DNA of 64,000 nt, from the NCBI RefSeq assembly GCF_032884065.1, contig NC_088867.1, forward strand, positions 22,264,281 through 22,328,280. Reading direction: 5' to 3'. This DNA comes from Artemia franciscana (Eukaryota; Arthropoda; Branchiopoda; Anostraca; Artemiidae). The position numbers were made by a program, and so were the translations under genes. This document shows, one piece after another, positions 20,270 through 32,389 of this stretch. A model generated the notes under the pieces. The model searched no databases and was not told the origin of the DNA. It was given only the letters and a program-made list of their open reading frames with translations. Position 1 is the first letter of the stretch, and each line of letters starts with the position of its first letter.

Positions 20270-22061
20270 ATTACAATCGGACTGTTTTATTATAGAAACG
20301 AGGGTACATCTTTTCACAATATTTTAATAAAGGCATTTGATAAATAAGGGCATTTTTAGGAAATAAATTTATGGTAAATGAACATGAAAGACTTTGATAT
20401 AGGCCCGGAAAGCTTTTGATCTTTCGATCTGAAAATTTATTTTGGCATAATAGAATCAAAATTCCAAGAATTTTCAAAGAATGTCGCCATTTAATGAGCT
20501 CTATTTCTTCTTTTAATCCACTACATTAATTTTCAAAATAAGATTATAATAAAAAATGACGGTAACTAGGTATGTTTTAGTGATGCATCCATATCGGTGA
20601 CAGTTATCTAAGGAGATGATGTTAAAAATGTTACTCGTGGACCAGGCGGCCCTTAAAATACTTCCGATGCGATCTGTAACTGGAATTATTAACCCGTGGG
20701 TTTAATGAGGGGTTGTGCATCTTGAAGTGCCATTTATTACGTTATGTATGGTACTCTTCCACCATGGGTGGCAAGAGCCATCTTCTTGTTTACAATTTTT
20801 GAAAATATGAAACCCTTCAGGATTATAACCTTCTGTAAAAAGTCAACTCATCTTAATGAAACTGCCACTACCACTAAGAATATTTCAAATTGTATTTTGA
20901 TGTTTTGTGGAGGCTCGTATTGAACCAAAAAAAAAGTTCATTCCTAGTCAAAGTGACTTAGTCTTCTTAACAGCGATCTTCAAACTTTTTTTGCGTCCTG
21001 AATCATCAACCCCCCCCCCTAAAAAATTTCATTCCTCTGCTAAAATCTTTGTAAGTTCCGTAATCCTGCTCCACTGGGAAGTTAAATCAACTTAAAGTGT
21101 GTAAAGTCAGGTTTCAACGCTGCGTAGATGTGCCACCAAGAAATAAACGTAGTTACTAAAAAAAAAAGTCTTTTCTCGTTGCTTAGAATAATTGACTGTC
21201 AAGCTGTTTTCAAGTAGCTCCAATGGCAAAATGCACGTAGCTATGATGGTAAAATTTGCTTCTATTGTACAAATATTTTCATTTTCAAACCTTGAACGTG
21301 TTTGAGAGGTCAGTGTGTTTGGCAAAAAAAGTACCCCTATCCTCCCAATGAGTGCTTACTTTCCAAAGGCTTGTATTATACTGTAAAATCGTCTTTCCCT
21401 ATCTTTCTGCTATTCTTATTTCATTTTTTCTCGTTATTTTGTAAAGAACCTTCAGTTTACAGTTTTTCATTTTATTTCATAAAGATTCGTAATTTCTGCG
21501 CAACTTCATGTAAATTCTTTCTTTTTTAAGCCAGAATTTTAATTAATGTCATATTTTTTTAACGCAGCAATTTTTTTTACATTTAGAAAAATATATAGAT
21601 TTCACATGCTTAATCCAGTATTTACGTCTAAATAACTGCGCAATAGTACTGTCTCAAGTTCCACGAAAATGCATTTAAATTTCTATGAAAACTGAGTTCC
21701 AAAAATTCAGAACCATAAATGTAATTCCTGCTGAATTTAAAATGACGTTTTAAAGTATTTTGTTTCTTTCTCAGGTATCAAAATTTGCATCCAGCCAAAA
21801 TTTTTATGATCTTCTTTTGCAATATAATATGCTCGTTATAAAATCTTCAATTTAAGGTCATTGCTCATTCATAATCGTACTATTTTAAATTTTGGGTGCA
21901 GAATTTAATATTCTTGGTAGATATTACCTGACAACCAAAATAAGAAAATGATGATTTAGTTAATGTGTTTGCAGAATAAATATTCTAAGACGAATATTGA
22001 CAGATGACATCTTTAAAAATGTAGATAGCCGTTTATAGGCTGTACCAAAGTGTCTGGGGAG

Positions 22062-22762
22062 CTATAAGAGTGGAAAGTGGCGCTAGTATCGGCAAAAAAA
22101 TATCTATGCCATTTAGCGTTTGGCAACACTTGGCATTTTTTCAAGCTTTGTAATTGTTTTTCTGTCAGGAACTGTCGTCAAACCCTTATTACTGCAACAA
22201 CTTCACCAAAAACACAATTTAATTTGTTATTGTTATTATTATACTGTTAAAAATAACGGTACTTCTATGATAAACCCCCTACCGCTCAAGTTGTTCATTT
22301 ATTGGAGCTTTATAGAACCGGTTTTTTTTCGTTAGTTTCTTTCAGCTTAGCGTGAGACAAGACAAAGAGAAGTTACAGAATAGATAGAAAATATATATAA
22401 TTTGGGCTATATTCGCACATTAGCCAGGAGGGGGGGGATAAATTATTTAAACAGTGTGAAGCTATAAAAAAAATTCTTGCTTCATAATATGATGAATAAT
22501 TGTACCTAGCACATTAGGCATGGAGACCCGCTATACTTTATCCACCTCCCCCCCCCCAATATGTAAATATACAGCCCAAATTTGTTATTAAAGTATTATA
22601 TTTTTATCATACTCAGGTATATTTCGTCAGCAGGGAAACATATTAGGAGAATATTAGGTAGGGACTATATCATACAAGTGCCAAAATGCCAAGTGTCGCC
22701 AAACACTAAATGGCATTGATATTTTTCTTGCTAATACTAGCACCACTTTCCACTCTTGCAAT
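22062..22762. mobile_element. Foldback MITE, ATAAGAGTGG family, copy 3
   Basis: The left arm (22062-22145) reads CTATAAGAGTGGAAAGTGGC, GCTAGTATCGGC, CATTTAGCGTTTGGCAACAC, TTGGCATTTTTTC. The right arm (22676-22762) is its close reverse complement (AAAATGCCAAGTGTCGCCAA to CCACTTTCCACTCTTG). The arms are about 85 bp. The ~530-bp middle contains a second, nested element at 22399-22584. No protein is encoded. Confidence 0.8.
22399..22584. mobile_element. Small nested repeat with TTTGGGCT ends, copy 1
   Basis: It starts AATTTGGGCTATAT and ends ATATACAGCCCAAATTT, giving inverted termini of about 14 bp. Internal words in order are GGGGGATAAATTATTTAAAC, TTCATAATATG, TAATTGTACCTAGCACATTA, GACCCGCTATACTTTATCC and a C-run. 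The same words in the same order make up 47100-47268. Confidence 0.7.
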
Positions 22763-23090
22763 TTTTCTATATTCTTTGGGTGGAACACTTTTCTCGTACA
22801 TGCAATGCTGTGCCTATTAGTTGTTTGAAGAAAACGTTGGCACGGGTTTGGCATTGAATTTTACAAGTAATATTATGTTATTGGTAGAGAGAAGAGATAG
22901 TTCAGCATTGCGAACTGTTGTACTTTTGTAGGTTTATCCCAGCATCCTGGCTGATTTTATAAAGTCGTACGTACGAATATAATTAGTATAAAATACGGGA
23001 CGGTTAGCTTTTTTGTCATAAAACATCTACCAAATAGTAAATAAGAAATAGTATTAAAAAAACTGGAAAAGCGCTTTTTCTCCAAATCCG
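22763..23090. other. Unassigned sequence between repeats
   Basis: AT-rich, with no recognised feature. Confidence 0.4.
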
Positions 23091-26000
23091 ATAATTAGTA
23101 AAAGAATAAGTTTTGTTAGTTTTTAATTTTAATGTCGCTCCTAACTTTCAGCTACAAAAAAACTTTGTTTTTTTTTTGTTTTTTTTTGTTAATTTCTGAA
23201 CGTATTTGAATTTGTGACGGTTTTGATTTTGGCCCAAAGTACATGAAAAATTAAAATGAAATTTGCACATGAATTTTACTTTTTTTGGCTAAATGGCTTT
23301 CTTAAAATTTTTATCGGATGATTTTGAGAAAAAGGAACGGGGAGGGGGGCCTAGTTGCCCTCCAATTTTTGGTTGCTTATAAAGGGCACTAGAAGTTTTA
23401 ATTTTATTTACGAATGTTTTTATTTGTAATAAATATACATAACTCACGAATTAACTTACGTAACGAACTTCTACATTCGTATATTTTATTATGTATATGA
23501 GGGGGTTCGCCCCCTTGTTAATACCTTGCTCTTTACGATAAAGTTTGAATTTTGTTCCAATTCTTTAAGAATGACCCTTTAATCACAAAAGGATTTAATT
23601 AGAATAATTAGCTCTTATAGAAGTACCAAAAAACTTTAGCGTAAAGAGCGAGGTATTGACGAGGGGGCGAACCTCCTCATATACGTGGGCTAATAATTTC
23701 TGTTGGTTTTAAGTTTAAATGTTGCTCCTTATTTTCAGTTGAAAAAGCTTGTATTTTTATATAATTTCTGATCGTTTTTTAGATAATGCTGGGAAATCCC
23801 CAACCCCCTTCATGGAAAATTCTCTTTCCCCATGAAAAATTCCTCCGTTGAAAGAGCCTATTATGTAACCTTCTCCCAGCGACCCTTCCTCCACCAAAAA
23901 AATTCCCCCTTGAAAATGGCTGTATACTTCCCACTAACCAATATATATGTAAACAATGTAAACTATATGTAAACAATGGCCAGAATTTACCACTTGCAGC
24001 CCATCCCCCGGGGACTCTGCGGGATAAAGTCATCCTCAAAATCATAGTTATTAGCTTTTTCGACTATGCTGAACAAAATGGTTATCTCAAAATTTTGATC
24101 GGGTGACTTTGGGGGGGGGGGTGGAAATAAGCGTGGGAGGGGGCCTAGTTGCCCTTCAATTTTTTGCTCACTTAAAAAGGGCACTATAACTTTTTAATTT
24201 CCGCGTAAATGAGCCCTCTCGCAATATTCTAGGACTACTGGGTCGATACGATCACCCCTGGGGAAAAAAAAGCAAAAAAAAAACAAACAAATAAACACAC
24301 ATCAGTGATCTTTCTTCTTGTAAAAAAAATGCAAAATTTCACATTTTTGCAGATAGGAGTTTGAAACCTCTACAGTAGGGTACTCTAATACGCTGAATAT
24401 GATGGTGTAATTTTCATTAATATTCTATGATTTTAGGGGATTCCTTTTTTCAAAAATATGGCAAATATTCTCAGGCTCGTAGCTTTTGATCGGTAAGACT
24501 AAAGTTTATGAACTTATATACAAGAGTGACCTCTGAATTACAAAGGCCGTTTAATTAGAATAAATTTGAAAGTACTTAAAAAAAAACTTTAGCGTAAAAA
24601 GCGAGGTATTGACGAGAGGACGAACCCCCTTCATATGCGTAATAATTTCTTTTCATTTTAAGTTTTAATGTTGCTCCTTACTTTTGGTTGAAAAAATTTG
24701 TTTTTTATTTAATTTCTAATTGTTTTTTAAATAATGCTGGGAAATCTGACACCCCCTTAATGGGAAAATTATCTTCCCCAATGAAAAATTATCTCCTTAT
24801 TTCCAGTTGAAACAGCTTGTATCTTTATATAATTTCTGATCTTTTTTCAAATAATGCTGGAATCCGGTCTTCATGGAAAGTTCCCTTTCCCATGAAAAAT
24901 TAGAATATAACCCCTGAATCACAAAAGCTTTAATTAGAATAAATAGCTCTTATGAAAGTACTAAAAAAAACTTTAGCGTAAAGAGCGAAGTATTGACGAG
25001 AGGGTGAATCCCCTCAAATACGTAATAATTTTTGTTCGGTTTAAGTTTTAATGTTGCTCCTTATTTCCAGTTGAAAAAGCTTGTATTTTTATATAATTTC
25101 TGATTGTTTTTCAAATAATGCTGGGAAATCCGGCACCCCCTTCATGGAAATTCCCTTTCTACATGAAAAATTCCCCCATGGAAAGATCCTTCCACGTAAG
25201 CCCTCGTTCTGTACACTAACGCTCGAATTTTGTTCCAATTCTTTAAGAGTGACCCCTAAATCACAAAAGCCGTTCCTTAGAATATATTTGAAAGCACAAA
25301 AAAAGACTTTCGCGTAAAAAGGAATGTATTGACGAGGGGCCGAACCTCCTCATATACGTAATAATTTCTGTTCATTTTAAGTTTTAATGTTGCTCCTTAC
25401 TTTCAGTTGAAAAAATTTTGTTTTTTATTTAATTTCTGATCGTTTTTTAAATAATGCTGGGAATTATGACACACCGTTAATGGAAAAATTATCTTCTGCG
25501 ATGAAAAATTCCTCCCTTGAGAGATCCTCCCACGTGAACACCTCGCCTCACACGAACATAGTTATTAGATTTTTCTACTATGCAGAACAAAAAGTCTATC
25601 TCAAAATTTTAATCCGGATACTTTGGGGAAAATGAACCTGGGAGGGGGCCTAGTTGCCCTCCAATTTTTTGGTTACTTAAAAACGACACTAGAGCTCTCA
25701 TTTCCGTTTGAATGAGCCCTCTCGCGATTTTCTAGGACTACTGGGTCAATACGATTACCCCTGGGAAAAAAAAACAAACAAACACGCATCCATGATCTTT
25801 CTTCTGGCAAAAAATACAAAATTCCACATTTTTGCAGATGGGAGCTTGTAATCTCTACAGTAGGGTTCTCTGATAAGCTGCATGTGATGGTTTGATTTTC
25901 ATTAAGATTCTATGACTTTAGGGAGTTTTTCCCTCTTTTTCGAAAATAAGGTAAATTTCTCACTTGTATATTTGAAATCAGCATAAAAATCCGATTCTTT

Positions 26001-26110
26001 TGATATATCTATTGGTATAAAAATCCCTTTTTTAGAGTTTCGGTTGCTATTGAGCCGGGTTGCTCCTTACTTACAATTCGTTACTACGAAATACTGTTTG
26101 ATTCATTAAT
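23091..26110. repeat. Composite of the GGAGCGAC foldback family
   Basis: This is a mosaic of one repeat family in at least five partial units. The recurrent blocks are: TTTTAATGTTGCTCCTTA followed by TTTCAGTTGAAAAA; ATAATGCTGGGAAATC followed by CCCCCTTCATGGAAA; ACTTTAGCGTAAAGAGCGAG followed by GTATTGACGAGGGGGCGAA; and a longer block with GGGAGGGGGCCTAGTTGCCC, GAGCCCTCTCGC, CTAGGACTACTGGGTC and ACATTTTTGCAGAT. The long block occurs twice in the same direction (about 24045-24490 and 25570-25990). No open frame of note exists. It is probably a foldback or large MITE family, expanded in place. Confidence 0.75.
23493..23684. repeat. Stem-loop of the GGAGCGAC family
   Basis: The left arm (23493-23546) reads GTATATGAGGGGGTTCGCCC, then CTTGTTAATACCTTGCTCTT, then TACGATAAAGTTT. 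The right arm (23632-23684) is its near-exact reverse complement, ending CTCCTCATATAC. The loop is about 85 bases. The same stem-loop recurs near 49577-49726, 55315-55470 and 60335-60525. Confidence 0.8.
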
Positions 26111-26430
26111 TTCAGTTGCCCAACGCTAAGAGCCTGAGGAAATATGCCTGATTTTCAAAACGGGATGGCACGAAGAGGCAAGTATTCTTGTTGAAAATTC
26201 CACCAAAAAACTCAGTATATAAATGAACCCTGTTGTAGGGGCTTCAAGCTCTTATCTACATTATTGTCGATTTCTGCATTACTTCCTAGAAGAAAGATTA
26301 CGAATTCGTGTTTTTTTTTTCGTTTTTCTTTTCTTCTCAGGGATTATCGTATCAACCCAGTAGTCCTGGAAGATCAGGAGAGGGCTCATTTGAGCGGATA
26401 TCAAAAGCTCTGCTGCTCTTTTTACGAAAC
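25570..26430. repeat. Inverted pair of the long GGAGCGAC-family block
   Basis: The forward block (25570-25990) and its decayed reverse complement (about 26130-26430) flank a centre that contains GAGCCGGGTTGCTCCTTACT. Matching words are GAGCCCTCTC/GAGAGGGCTC and GGACTACTGGGT/ACCCAGTAGTCC. The reverse block also stands alone at 54845-55290 and 59100-59600. Confidence 0.7.
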
Positions 26431-26452
26431 AGGAGCGATTGGAGTGGCGCAA

Positions 26453-26945
26453 GACCAATTTCTTTTTTAAATGCATTTTTTAGTATCTAATACATTGTGT
26501 AAATGACGTCGTCACGTTCTGTGAAATTCCTATTAAAAATAGTGGCTCCCTCATTACAGGGTTTCTGGGGAATGTCAAAAACAGGATTGCCAACTGGATA
26601 AATTTTATATCGAAAGGACATATTCCCATGTGCCGGAACCCAATGACATAGAAGGACAAAAAAGTGACACATTTTATACAAAATTTGGGATCTTTTTCTT
26701 TTTCTTGACCAATTTCTTTTTTAAATGCATTTTTTAGTATCTAATACATTGTGTAAATGACGTCGTCACGTTCTGTGAAATTCCTATTAAAAATAGTGGC
26801 TCCCTCATTACAGGGTTTCTGGGGAATGTCAAAAACAGGATTGCCAACTGGATAAATTTTATATCGAAAGGACATATTCCCATGTGCCGGAACCCAATGA
26901 CATAGAAGGACAAAAAAGTGACACATTTTATACAAAATTTGGGAT
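26453..26945 (+). repeat. Near-perfect 239-bp tandem duplication
   Basis: The segment 26453-26691 (starting GACCAATTTCTTTTTTAAAT, ending AAAATTTGGGAT) recurs at 26707-26945. No difference is found by eye. A 15-base CTTTTTCTT-type spacer lies between, so the period is 254. Such identity amid decayed DNA means a recent event. The matching minus-strand open frames in the two copies follow from the duplication and have no other support. Confidence 0.9.
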
Positions 26946-28890
26946 ATAGAAGGGCAAGAAAGGGACACATTTTGTATATTTACGACATGAAACGAAACAT
27001 TTCCCAACTGGAAATATGTTTTAGTAAAAAAAACTATAACTTTTCACCAAAGTAGTGTTATTTTTCTTCTTCTTTTTTTGAGCATCCAGGTTTTGTCAGA
27101 GATGTCATAAAGGATATTCTCAAGAGTAAGGTTTTACTACCGAATAAAGGCTTTTCAATTTTACATGTTTATATGATTATCGTTCTCTCACACTTAGCCA
27201 TTTTGTCTGAATGTTTTATACAAATATTTTTGTTTTCATATTATTTGATGTTAAATGACCGTTTCTAAAGAGGTTACCGAGCGTTTTTTGTTCAACAATA
27301 CAACTGGTAAAAAAAATTACCACTAATTTTTGACATTTTAAGATGGACACATTTTAGCTAAAAATGACACATTTATACATGCTCAGTGGACATATTGATG
27401 GACGAGAAATTTGGAAACCCTGGTTACGAACATTAATAAACGACGCAACGGAATAGTCACCTTTATTTTTCAAGACACAACAATTGACATGACACAATGG
27501 CACTGTCAAAGCCTGGTAAAATTAAGAAAAGAGACACCAGACCAGTATCAACCAAAGGAATGAAAATAACTTGGAAAATCGGGTACTCATTCCATCTTTT
27601 AATTTACTCATGTAGCCTAACCCTGGAATTTCTGGGAATCATGGCCTAGCAAACGATTCTTAAGAGCGTTTTCACTAAAACGAATGTATGAACAATAAGT
27701 AATTTACATAACTTAGAGCCATAATGCGGTTACGTTGACCCCGGAGGTACTATCACTATTATTATTATTACTATAATTATTATTGTTACTATAACTATTA
27801 TTATAACATTAATATTATAGTAATTACTATTATTATTATATTATTACTATAGGTCTATTACTAGACCTTTCAAAGTATGTGATAAAATGACTATCTCAAA
27901 ATTTTGATCCAATATCGTTGGACTTGTTCTTCTTCGACTAAATGATAACGAACGATCGTAAAAATTTAAGAGGGGGGTCATTGGATCGTAAGCTCTTGGA
28001 TCTAGTAATGTTTTGAAGTGAATCTCCTAGTAAAGAGCAATAGCTTCCGAAAATAGCTATCGGGTCACCAGTTACGAATTTTGTTATATGCCAGATCCCT
28101 GAATTCAGTATCATAAAATTGGAGGAAGAAAGAGGGAGAGGAAGAAGATTGTGAAAATTCAGCTAAATAAGCAGCTGACAAAAAATGAGACCTATGAGGA
28201 AAACAGTGACACTAACAAGTTCATTGTTAAAAAAAGGTGGAAGCTCGCAAAATAAACTTCGAGTTTAAAAAAAATATATACCAGCAACGAGGAGAATCTT
28301 GCAGATATATGCAAGATATATACATCAATGATTCTGATGTAAAAACGGGGGGGGGCAAGTAATAAAATGCTCCGGTATAACTTTTGATGTTCTTCAGAAA
28401 TATGCCTAATATATTTTGAAATTTTTAAGACTTTCCCTGTTTCTGTTATAATCTTAATTACACGTCGATTCCTCAAGACTACAAGACACAGAACACTGCA
28501 AGGAACCACACCAGAACTACAAGAACCTTATTCCTTGTTTTTTAAGCTTTTATGAAAAAAGAAGAAACTTTTGCAATTATGTTCGTCCTTTTTTTAAATT
28601 GAACCGATGTTTCAAATCCGTCCTTGCTAACCGTCTGTCATTCATTTTTTTTTTTTCAATTGTATCGACTACTTTAGTTATTTGTTACTGTATTAAATAG
28701 AGAAATTGCTCACAATGGCTCATAAGGTGTTAGAGAAATTGCGTTCCTCTTCATGCATTTTTACTGTGCCAATCGAGGACGCTTCCAATCAGCTTAAAAG
28801 TATTGATTTAGGCAATTTAACAGCAATCATTGCGGGTTTTGGACACCAATAGTCCCATTATATCCTGGTTAGGCCCGAGCATGCTTTGAA
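26946..28890. other. Unassigned AT-rich sequence
   Basis: No gene seen. 27745-27855 is a (TTA/TAT)n-type low-complexity tract. 28192-28509 has a minus-strand open frame without any recognisable domain. Confidence 0.45.
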
Positions 28891-29260
28891 AAACGATCAG
28901 AAATTACGTTTCAGAAAATGTTTCTTTTTTCAACTTTCTAAAAAAAAAACTATTAAGGAGCGAATTTGAAACTTGTAAATTAACAGAAATTATTCTGTAT
29001 AAGAGCGGGGGGGGGGCTGCTCCCTTCTGAGCCCCCCCCCCCCCCGCTCTTTAAACAAAAGTTTGACTTTTTATTTCAATTCTTTAAAAACTACTTCTTA
29101 AACACAAGGACCTCTGACATGAATGAGAAGAACTTTCAAATCATTATAAAACTTCATGTGATTTAGTGGCCGCCCCCTCATGAGCCCCCGCTCTTCACGC
29201 TAAGCTCTGACTTTTTGTCTCAATTTTTTAAGGATGACTGCTGAGACACAACTTTGCGTT
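28891..29260. repeat. Decayed GGAGCGAC-family copy with G-run/C-run dyad
   Basis: Words CAGAAATTATTCTGTAT and AAGGAGCGAATTTGAAAC mark the family. A run of ten G (29008-29017) is followed within 20 bases by a run of about fifteen C (29032-29045), flanked by AGAGC/GCTCT, so the centre is a G/C hairpin. A second unit follows with CCCCCTCATGAGCCCCC and GCTCTTCACGCTAAG. Confidence 0.6.
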
Positions 29261-31069
29261 ATAAAACACTATAAAACTAACCACCGTATACGGTAAAACT
29301 TAAAAAAAAGACAAATGTAGGTGCAAATAATCTAAAAACACACGGCGCCAAACAGCTTAGGAGGATATAGCTTTACTTTGAAGATATAGTTGTTGTTGGG
29401 AATCAGCGAAAATAGTCGAGGGAGGGGGCTCAAAACACATTTGATGTGTTTTGTTTATTGCCATCACATCTATTCACTGGCAAATTATATCAAATTCGCA
29501 TCACATCAATTTTGTAGTAAAGAAAGGCTTTACATGGGTCAGGTCCGGGGGGTAATTTTTTTTTTTTTTTTACTTTGATGTTCTTGATACTTCAATTAAA
29601 AGTGTTGATAATCTGGGCTAAAAATTGGATAACAGGTCGTCCCGCTTAATAGCTATCCCATGCGACCATAGGTGTAGCCAAGCCACTTAGGGCCGATCCT
29701 ACAGTTAGTGGTGCCGGGAGTATAATGAACCTCGGTGTCACCTCGAAAAAAATATTATGTGCACTAGCAAATTTATCACGCGTTCGCCTTAAAAATATAT
29801 TTCGGTTCCAGTGTTCGGTTGATTGTCTTGGTTGCCCCCCTTTTTTGGCGACCTTGAAGTCGTCCAACTGGATTCTATAATGAATTAATAGTAAATTTGC
29901 ATTTAGACTCGATAGTTTTATCCTTACATTTTTTCCATTCCCTGAAAATCTGTTAAACTTGTCATTCATACTCGTACTGGTCGACTTAGCTCCTAAACCT
30001 GTCATAATACTGGATCAAAGTTCATCGTCTCTAAGAAGGGTGAGCCAATTTTTCCGATCGACATAAATATTCCCTCTCAAAGGATTGACAAGGTACTGAG
30101 TGACAATTCCCTTGAAGGGCTCACAACTCCCTTCTCTTATAAGTAAACTTCTTTTCTCATTATCTAACTGCTACTAAAACCACAATGATTTCCGGAAAAA
30201 AGAAAAACTTGGGTTTTAGGTGAGAACCTTGTGGATGACGAAATGACAATGATGGTTATTACAAAAAAGGGTTCGCGCTTTTGTGGTAATTCGCTTCCTC
30301 TGGTAGTTTGTAATGTGAAGTAACGAAGTTTTGTAGTAAATAAAAGGTTAGATTTAGTTAGGTTCCGTAGAGAATGTTAGTAATCAATTTTATAATCTGC
30401 CATGCTTTGGCCAAAACCCTACCGATTTTTTTTTTTTTTTTTATCGGTAAGTTCTAACATAACCTAACTCAAATCTTGTAGTAAATAAAGGTTTGGTGTA
30501 TATTCTGAAATAAATACTTACATTTATCCAGTGACCTCAATTCAGAAACACATCAGGGGAATGGTTCCAAAAGTATTTTTGGAAATCCAGGGTGAGGCAA
30601 TACTGCTGTTTTTTCAATGAAAATACCCAAAAAACTTATTTCTTATGAAAATACAAAAAACGCCTTTAAATACAGGGAAAAGGGGTAGAAAACCTAGAAG
30701 TGTGATGACAAGTGTCCCACTTGACACCCCCCCCCCCCTGCGATTGATACGACTGTATTTGGCTATACATTATGTATAGTTCAAAATTAACGTCGAGTCA
30801 TGTAGCAACATGTTGCTTTACAAGAAGATGTATATATTTTGAACATTCATTTTTACTGATATGCATGATACGTTTATGATGCTATATAAGGACTTTGAAG
30901 CCCTGGCTTGGTATCTGACGGTCCAATATAGCTTTGAACAGCACCCCCATGCACCAAGGTGCGTTCTCATTGGAAGTAGGTTTTGTCACTACGAACTCCG
31001 ATTTAGATGGTTCCTCGTCTGTTTTTCATGACTATTACTGATTCAACACATTGGCTTTTAATAATAACA
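29261..31069. other. Unassigned sequence
   Basis: No gene recognised. Poly-T runs at 29558-29572 and 30428-30442 and a C-run at 30728-30738 punctuate it. A 119-codon minus-strand frame (29646-30005) contains VTPRFIILPAPLTVG and LATPMV. This looks like a conceptual translation of an interspersed repeat, not a real gene. Confidence 0.4.
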
Positions 31070-32024
31070 ATAATATTGATAATTTATTGACACCCTCTGT
31101 ACAAAAAATGCATCATAGAGGAGTTAATGAGAAAAAAAAAAGAAAAGCAAAAAAAAAACACTCACGTAACAACACAAAAAGAAAAAAAATATGAACTATA
31201 GGTCGAAAACTAGTGATATATGTTTAGTTCAGAATGCACGGAATAGGAAAATCAACAGCTCTGTCGCAGCGCTCTCGGAATTTGGTGGCGAGGATATCCA
31301 TTTTTTCACATATTTCGAACATTCCATAGCACCTAGAAATGTAACTGTTTCGCATCCAAATGGGTATACATAGAAAATATTTGCAAAACCGAAAAAATGC
31401 TGAATGGATCTGTTTACGCTCACTTTGAGAAAATAATCGCCACACTGATATTAAGAAAAGTACATGCGGTGCATAAAATGAATTGTATAGCCGACCCAGT
31501 GTTCGTTTATCAAACTGGCCTTTTACCCTAGCAAGCAACCCATAGGATTTTCTCAGTTTTTCCTTCAGCGAGTTTATAATAAGTGTTCTAGTTGCTTTAA
31601 TAGAGCTCCCAAATGGGAGATCAAGATACTTGAGTGAAGAAGATGCAAATACAGTAATAGGAGAAACTTGAATAGCTGCATTTGGGGATTGTTGGGAACC
31701 CGAACCGAAAACAAGCAATTCTGTTTTAGAACTGGCAACTGAAAGTCCGAAACCGTCCAAGGCAGTGCAAACACTGTCTACAGCCTTCTGTAATCCTTGG
31801 AGGTCATCAGACAGAAGAAGAGCATCATCCGTATATGACAAATGACTTGCATCTACATATGGCTCAATTAGATATGGCGGTAAATGGCGAGTAGCCGAAC
31901 GAATAGCATTATTAAAAATCACAGGGCTTTGCACTGAACCTTGTTTAACTCCACGACGAATATTAATACGGTTATTCATATTGCCTCCTACTCGCACGGG
32001 AATTGAAAGTAAATTATATAGATC
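31070..32024 (-). pseudogene. 5'-truncated LINE, reverse transcriptase C-terminal part
   Basis: Minus-strand frame 31224-32024, preceded by TAA. It starts in the RT palm (RRGVKQGSVQSPVIFNNAI is motif B with QG), then has YTDD at 31824-31835 in place of the usual YADD, then GLSVASSKTELLVFGSG. The C-terminal domain follows with RLYNSFYAPHVLFLISVW and FFRFCKYFLCIP. The last words parallel the full LINE at 35.0-39.0 kb (RLYSSFCAPAVFYLSG, YFKYCKYLLRLP), so the two are related families. The A-rich-on-plus 3' UTR (31130-31200) and an AATAATAACAATAATATTG tail near 31065 mark its 3' end. 5' truncation is usual for LINEs. Confidence 0.8.
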
Positions 32025-32389
32025 AGGTTAATATGCTGTATTCCTTTCAACTCATGATAATTCTGAGAATAGCAAGGGATTGAATTTATAATCATTAAAA
32101 TCATTAAGATCGCTACATAATCACACCGTGGATGTTGTTTGATTTCCTCGGGAATCGGTTTTTTAAACTTTCTGGGCTTATTTATCTCGAATTTGAGGCT
32201 AACATTACAAAGAAGGAGGCTAAATTCCTTAGTATGCCATTCCTATCACGACTACTTCCAACTTGTTCTTTTTTTGTCCAGATCTGAATTGAATTGACAT
32301 AAGATGACCACAGGCCGCCCCCAAACTTGTTCTGATTCCTTTAAGAATGTTCAATTTCTTAGAAAATCTTCAAAAAGCGGCTCTGTCGG

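Noticed and set aside
26487-27007. Two similar minus-strand frames (64-88 codons) as a duplicated gene
   Set aside because: The similarity is only the 239-bp DNA duplication; the peptide has no domain and no splice context.
29646-30005. 119-codon minus-strand frame as a gene
   Set aside because: It reads like a translated interspersed repeat, lacks splice signals and has no recognisable domain.
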